A stretch of 64,000 nt of DNA from Ornithobacterium rhinotracheale (GTDB taxonomy: Bacteria; Bacteroidota; Bacteroidia; Flavobacteriales; Weeksellaceae), in contig NZ_CP094846.1 of the NCBI RefSeq assembly GCF_022832975.1, positions 310,001-374,000 of the forward strand, written 5' to 3'. Each line of letters opens with the position of its first letter. The stretch's first letter is position 1. The notes under the pieces are model-generated. The model saw only the letters and a list, made by a program, of their open reading frames with translations, had not been told where the DNA came from and ran no database searches. Below, in pieces: positions 60,517-64,000 of the stretch. The position numbers were made by a program, and so were the translations under genes.

Positions 60517-62001
60517 TTACTCTTCTAGCAAATGCTTCTTTTCTCTTGGTCTTATCACTACTCGGTCGTAGATGGAAAGAGCAACGATGGTAACGGCTCC
60601 TACCCCCACAATCACATACCAGATTTTATTTGGCGAATAAGTGTCCCAAAGTAAATCGGTGAGTTCCCAATGTGTTAAGCCTAATTTTTGTTCGGCTAGG
60701 GCGAAATAATCTCGTTTACTAAATCCTTCTCCTACTTTTGGCATTGGAATTCCTTTTTCTGCCATGTATTTTTGACAAAGACTTAACTTGTCTGACCAAG
60801 CTTCATATAAATTTCCAGAGATAAATGAGGTGAAAAAGTTCCCTGCGGCTACAGGTAAAAAGTAGGTCCCCTGGTACAATGCCTCTTTACCTTTTGGTGA
60901 AATCAATGCGATAAAAGAGGAGAAAGTAGGGTTGGTAGTCATCTCACCGATAGCAAAAATTACGGTTCCTAATATAGTGTACATGTAATTGTGAGTATAG
61001 AATGTGAGCCCAATTCCTATAGATGCGATGATGAAACCACGAATCATGGCACTCACATGTCGCATTTTGGTAGCAAAGTAGGAAACTCCAATTTGCAAAA
61101 ATACAATCATCAAAGCATCAATATTGGTGAACCATTCGGCTTTAATTTGTCCGTTTTCTGTCAAGGTGTTAGAAAGAGCTGGGATGTTTTGATTAATCCA
61201 ATTACTTAGTGGAGCAGAATCTACCCAGTCTGTGATGAAGTTTGGTAATGTGTAGAACAATTGGTTGAACATAGTCCAGAATCCAATCATAAGGACTAAA
61301 AGCACGGTGAGTTTAGTGTCCTTAAGAGCTTCCCAAATATTATTGAGCGAGTTTTTGATTTCTACGCCGATGCTTTCTTTTTTATAAACTTGTCTTTCTG
61401 GTTCTTTAAAGAAGAAAATAACCATGAATAAGTTAATAGCAATCACTACAGCAGCTTGAATGAAAATTAATCTCCATTCAAAAGTAGTTCTGAGGTAGGA
61501 AGATGAGGCAGGTCCTACGAATCCACCGATGTTTACCATCATGTAGAATATTCCAAAGCCCAAAGTTCCATTGTCTTTGTTGGTAGATTTAGAAACAATC
61601 CCAGAAGCTACGGGTTTAAACATTGCGGCTCCCAAGGCTACCAATAGAAATAAGAAATACACACTCCAGTAGGTGCTGGCGTGTCCTAAAAAATAGTACC
61701 CTATAATCATGACTACATAGGCAATAATCAAGGATAGTTTGTAGCCAATTCTATCGGCAATTACCCCTAAAAATAAAGGTAAAAAATAGAGTAAAGCTGT
61801 GATTTGGCCCATGATAGAGGCTTTTTCAATATGATCAAATCCTAGTCCTCCCTCATCTGTACTTGCTACTAAGTACAGCGAAAAAACGCCAAAGAGTCCA
61901 TACCAAGCCCATCGCTCCATGAGCTCCATAAAACTAGCCAACCAAAAAGCCGGTTTTATGGTTTTAATGCTTTCCATTAATGTTTTGTTGTTTCCTTCCA
62001 T
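60517..62001 (-). CDS. POT-family-like transporter 2
   Basis: 494 residues, an MFS transporter of 12 or more helices with POT resemblance: the motif ELMERWAWYG in place of EMWERFxYYG, then LPLFLGVIADRIGYKLSLI and FYMMVNIGGFVGP (the second POT signature). It lacks the long insert of the first gene. The changed first motif (Trp for Phe and Trp-Tyr-Gly) suggests a different substrate or a more distant POT subgroup. It lies between the other two transporters on the minus strand. Confidence 0.88.
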   Translation of the reverse strand: MEGNNKTLMESIKTIKPAFWLASFMELMERWAWYGLFGVFSLYLVASTDEGGLGFDHIEKASIMGQITALLYFLPLFLGVIADRIGYKLSLIIAYVVMIIGYYFLGHASTYWSVYFLFLLVALGAAMFKPVASGIVSKSTNKDNGTLGFGIFYMMVNIGGFVGPASSSYLRTTFEWRLIFIQAAVVIAINLFMVIFFFKEPERQVYKKESIGVEIKNSLNNIWEALKDTKLTVLLVLMIGFWTMFNQLFYTLPNFITDWVDSAPLSNWINQNIPALSNTLTENGQIKAEWFTNIDALMIVFLQIGVSYFATKMRHVSAMIRGFIIASIGIGLTFYTHNYMYTILGTVIFAIGEMTTNPTFSSFIALISPKGKEALYQGTYFLPVAAGNFFTSFISGNLYEAWSDKLSLCQKYMAEKGIPMPKVGEGFSKRDYFALAEQKLGLTHWELTDLLWDTYSPNKIWYVIVGVGAVTIVALSIYDRVVIRPREKKHLLEE

Positions 62002-62115
62002 TTCTTTGTGTTTAAAACTGGGTAAAAATAGTGTTTTTTATTGAATTATGACTAAATGATAGCATTTTTTTCTTTTAAATATAGGCTCTTTAGTTGAGCA
62101 TGCCCCCGTGTTGTT

Positions 62116-62147
62116 AAAAAAGCTATTTCGTATGAAATAGCTTTTTT
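62116..62147. terminator. Terminator after POT transporter 3
   Basis: A 13-base stem (AAAAAGCTATTTC and its complement) with the loop GTAT and T and A runs on both sides, 24 bases past the stop codon. Confidence 0.85.
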
Positions 62148-62170
62148 GATGTTTGTAATAGTTTTTTTAG

Positions 62171-63718
62171 TTATCTAATACCATGCATTAATTTATTTAA
62201 AAGTGGCGATGCTAAAAGCACAACAATCCCGCAAGCTACTGCGATGTAGCCGAATTTTCCAAAAACTTCTAAATATTGAGCTAAACTTTGCGCAGGAGAT
62301 AAAACAACTTCAGTGGCGTTTTCAGATCCACCTGTTCCTGTAAGTGGGGCTAGTACACTACCACCTACATAATTTGCTCCCGCAAGCGATAAGAACCATG
62401 CTCCCATCAGAGTACCTGTCATGTTTTTAGGGGCTAATTTAGTTACCATGGAAAGCCCAATAGGAGATAAAAATAACTCTCCAATAGTGTGGCAAAAGTA
62501 TAATAAAACCAAAGACCAGATAGATACGGTGTAAATAGGGCTTACAGGAAATAATTTTGGAACTAAAAATCCAACTCCCACCAAAACTAATCCAATTCCG
62601 AATTTTGCAGGAATGCTAGGATTCATTTTCATTTTATCTAGTTTTACCCAGAGCATAGAAAAAACAGACCCCATAGTAATGATATAAAAGGCGTTAAATA
62701 CTTGTGTTTGTGCAGCTGTAATGTTCCAAAAGCCTAGGAAGTTTTCTCTATTTACATTTCTCTCGGCAAAGAGTGTGAGCGATGTCCCTGCTTGTTCAAA
62801 AAACGCCCAGAATATGATATTTAAAAGACATAAGATGATAAATATAATCATTCGGTCTCTTAATACTTTGCCTTCTTTAATACCGGCAGAAAGAAGTGTA
62901 TATAGCACGTAGATAGCTACAGCTATCATCAAATAACCCACTAAATTATTATATTGAATTAAAATGTACAATAAAGGGATAATGGCAACTGATGCTAAAA
63001 TTGTAATATGAAATCTTGTAAGTGGCCCCACAACTTTATTGTGTAGATTTGCTGGAGGCTCAGCAACGTGTCCGTATAATTTTCTGCCTGCATAGAAGAT
63101 AAAGATACCGCAAAGCATTCCGATACCAGCCAATCCGAAACCATATTCGTAGCCGTAAACTTCACCTACCCATCCTGCTATAAGCGTAGCGAGCAATGCC
63201 CCAAGGTTAATTCCGATATAAAAAATGGTGAAACCAGAATCGCGTCTCACATCGTTATCTTCATAGAGTTTACCCACGATAGAGGAGATGTTCGCTTTAA
63301 AATATCCGTTTCCTACAATAATGATTGCCATCCCGATGTAGAGCCATGTGAGACCCGTGTCTTGCACGCTTGTGCCTAAAAAGTGTGGGCCGAGAATTAG
63401 CATTTCCCCAATCATCATCATAATTCCACCAAATAGCACGGAGTATTTGTACCCGAGGACATGATCGGCAACCCAGCCACCCAATACAGGTGCCGCATAA
63501 ACAAGTCCTGTGTAGGCTCCGTAGATGGAAAATGCCGTAGCATCTGATTGCAATAAAGCTTTTACCACATAAAGTGTAAGCAACGTACGCATGCCATAGT
63601 AGCAGAAACGCTCCCACATTTCTGAAAAGAATAGCACGAATAATCCCGCAGGGTGTCCTAAAATCTCTTTCTGTGGAGCCCCATTCGGTAAGTTCTTTTG
63701 GTTTAATGAAATACTCAT
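62171..63718 (-). CDS. POT-family peptide transporter 3
   Basis: 515 residues from the ATG at 63718 (MSISLNQKNLPNGAPQKEIL); the upstream in-frame starts lie inside the DPP-IV-like coding region and are rejected. A POT transporter with HPAGLFVLFFSEMWERFCYYGMRTLLTLY (ExxERFxYYG), GGWVADHVLGYKYSVLFGG and FYIGINLGALLATLIAGW (the second POT signature). It imports short peptides with protons. It starts 10 bases after the DPP-IV-like gene ends, so the two are probably one operon: a peptidase that makes dipeptides and a permease that takes them up. Confidence 0.93.
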   Translation of the reverse strand: MSISLNQKNLPNGAPQKEILGHPAGLFVLFFSEMWERFCYYGMRTLLTLYVVKALLQSDATAFSIYGAYTGLVYAAPVLGGWVADHVLGYKYSVLFGGIMMMIGEMLILGPHFLGTSVQDTGLTWLYIGMAIIIVGNGYFKANISSIVGKLYEDNDVRRDSGFTIFYIGINLGALLATLIAGWVGEVYGYEYGFGLAGIGMLCGIFIFYAGRKLYGHVAEPPANLHNKVVGPLTRFHITILASVAIIPLLYILIQYNNLVGYLMIAVAIYVLYTLLSAGIKEGKVLRDRMIIFIILCLLNIIFWAFFEQAGTSLTLFAERNVNRENFLGFWNITAAQTQVFNAFYIITMGSVFSMLWVKLDKMKMNPSIPAKFGIGLVLVGVGFLVPKLFPVSPIYTVSIWSLVLLYFCHTIGELFLSPIGLSMVTKLAPKNMTGTLMGAWFLSLAGANYVGGSVLAPLTGTGGSENATEVVLSPAQSLAQYLEVFGKFGYIAVACGIVVLLASPLLNKLMHGIR

Positions 63719-63728
63719 AGGTTTAAAT

Positions 63729-64000
63729 TTATAAGTTTTTAAATATGTAATTACTGATTTTTCTGAATAAATGTAAGCGAGTGTTTCCGCCATAGATTCC
63801 ATGGTTTTTGTCTGGATAAACCATAAAATCAAAATCTTTATTATTTTGCACAAGAGCCTCGTTCATCAACATTGAATTTTGCAAATGTACATTGTCGTCT
63901 GCCGAGCCGTGAATAAGGAGCAAATTCCCTTTAAGTAAATTAGCATAATTAAGAGGGGAGTTGTCCTCATAGCCCGCTTCGTTTTCTTGCGGTGTTTGTA
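63729..64000 (-). CDS. DPP-IV-like S9 peptidase, C-terminal part
   Basis: Partial: the frame is open from the right edge to the stop at 63729 (90 residues). It contains the end of an S9 alpha/beta hydrolase domain: LLLIHGSADDNVHLQNSM (catalytic Asp) and KNHGIYGGNTRLHLF (catalytic His), the usual spacing for dipeptidyl peptidase IV. The active-site Ser and the beta-propeller are outside the window. It probably removes Xaa-Pro dipeptides from proteins in the periplasm. It is directly upstream of POT transporter 3. Confidence 0.85.
   Translation of the reverse strand, partial: QTPQENEAGYEDNSPLNYANLLKGNLLLIHGSADDNVHLQNSMLMNEALVQNNKDFDFMVYPDKNHGIYGGNTRLHLFRKISNYIFKNL

Overview
The window is chromosomal DNA of a low-GC member of the Bacteroidota, most likely a flavobacterium of the Weeksellaceae/Ornithobacterium type. 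The genus is an inference and cannot be fixed from this sequence alone. Supporting signs are the TAnnTTTG -7 promoter boxes, lipoproteins with short SC/GC lipoboxes, a BACON-domain lipoprotein, a Porin_10-like outer-membrane protein, the Bacteroidota HU-like protein and the MoxR/DUF58/DUF4350/DUF4129 operon. I saw no rRNA, tRNA, CRISPR array, transposase or integrase gene.

Layout. 1-8.1 kb: partial BACON lipoprotein, pepD, a (CA)16 tract, an HU-like gene, a lipocalin-like lipoprotein, gltX, a porin and aroC. 8.1-11.6 kb: two secreted proteins of unknown function around a LytS/LytR-type two-component pair. 11.8-19.2 kb: glycosaminoglycan block with KDPG aldolase, a DUF4861 lipoprotein, a chondroitin AC-type lyase and a chondroitin ABC-type lyase; a secreted sulfatase lies at 36.4 kb. 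19.3-21.7 kb: ferrous iron uptake (feoA, feoB and a 43-residue Cys-rich membrane protein). 22.1-25.6 kb: a frameshifted Crp/Fnr regulator divergent from a CcoI-like copper ATPase. 25.6-27.2 kb: two short accessory cassettes, each between direct repeats copied from a flanking native gene. 27.2-32.2 kb: aspartate aminotransferase, an LpxD-like acyltransferase, rsmI, an acidic protein, a YkgJ-type Cys-cluster protein and a 3'-5' exonuclease. 32.3-33.4 kb: a tandem lipoprotein pair plus the remnant of a third copy. 33.6-36.3 kb: beta-carbonic anhydrase, a small secreted protein and a SulP transporter, a probable inorganic-carbon uptake unit. 38-42.4 kb: fumC, an outer-membrane barrel, a small HExxH protein and lepA. 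43.1-50.1 kb: the MoxR-type operon with SpoIIM and a divergent RDD protein. 50.1-56.6 kb: rhodanese lipoprotein, EpsG-like protein, TM2 protein, sbcC, sbcD and aroQ. 56.7-57.8 kb: fbp interrupted by an in-frame TAG. 57.8-64 kb: a thioredoxin-like protein, three POT-family transporters and the C-terminal end of a DPP-IV-like peptidase.

Together the genes describe a host-associated feeder on extracellular matrix and protein. It can depolymerise and probably desulfate chondroitin or dermatan sulfate and enter the sugar products through KDPG aldolase. It can release and import di- and tripeptides (DPP-IV, POT transporters, PepD). It has ferrous iron uptake and a CcoI-like copper pump typical of microaerobic respiration.

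The most unusual points are the two cassettes with duplicated flanks between the copper ATPase and aspC, the two disrupted core genes (crp/fnr and fbp), the (CA)16 tract with a long palindrome upstream of the HU gene, the lipoprotein array with a vestigial third copy, and a lepA gene with a markedly GC-rich interior. Both disruptions could be single-base sequence errors.
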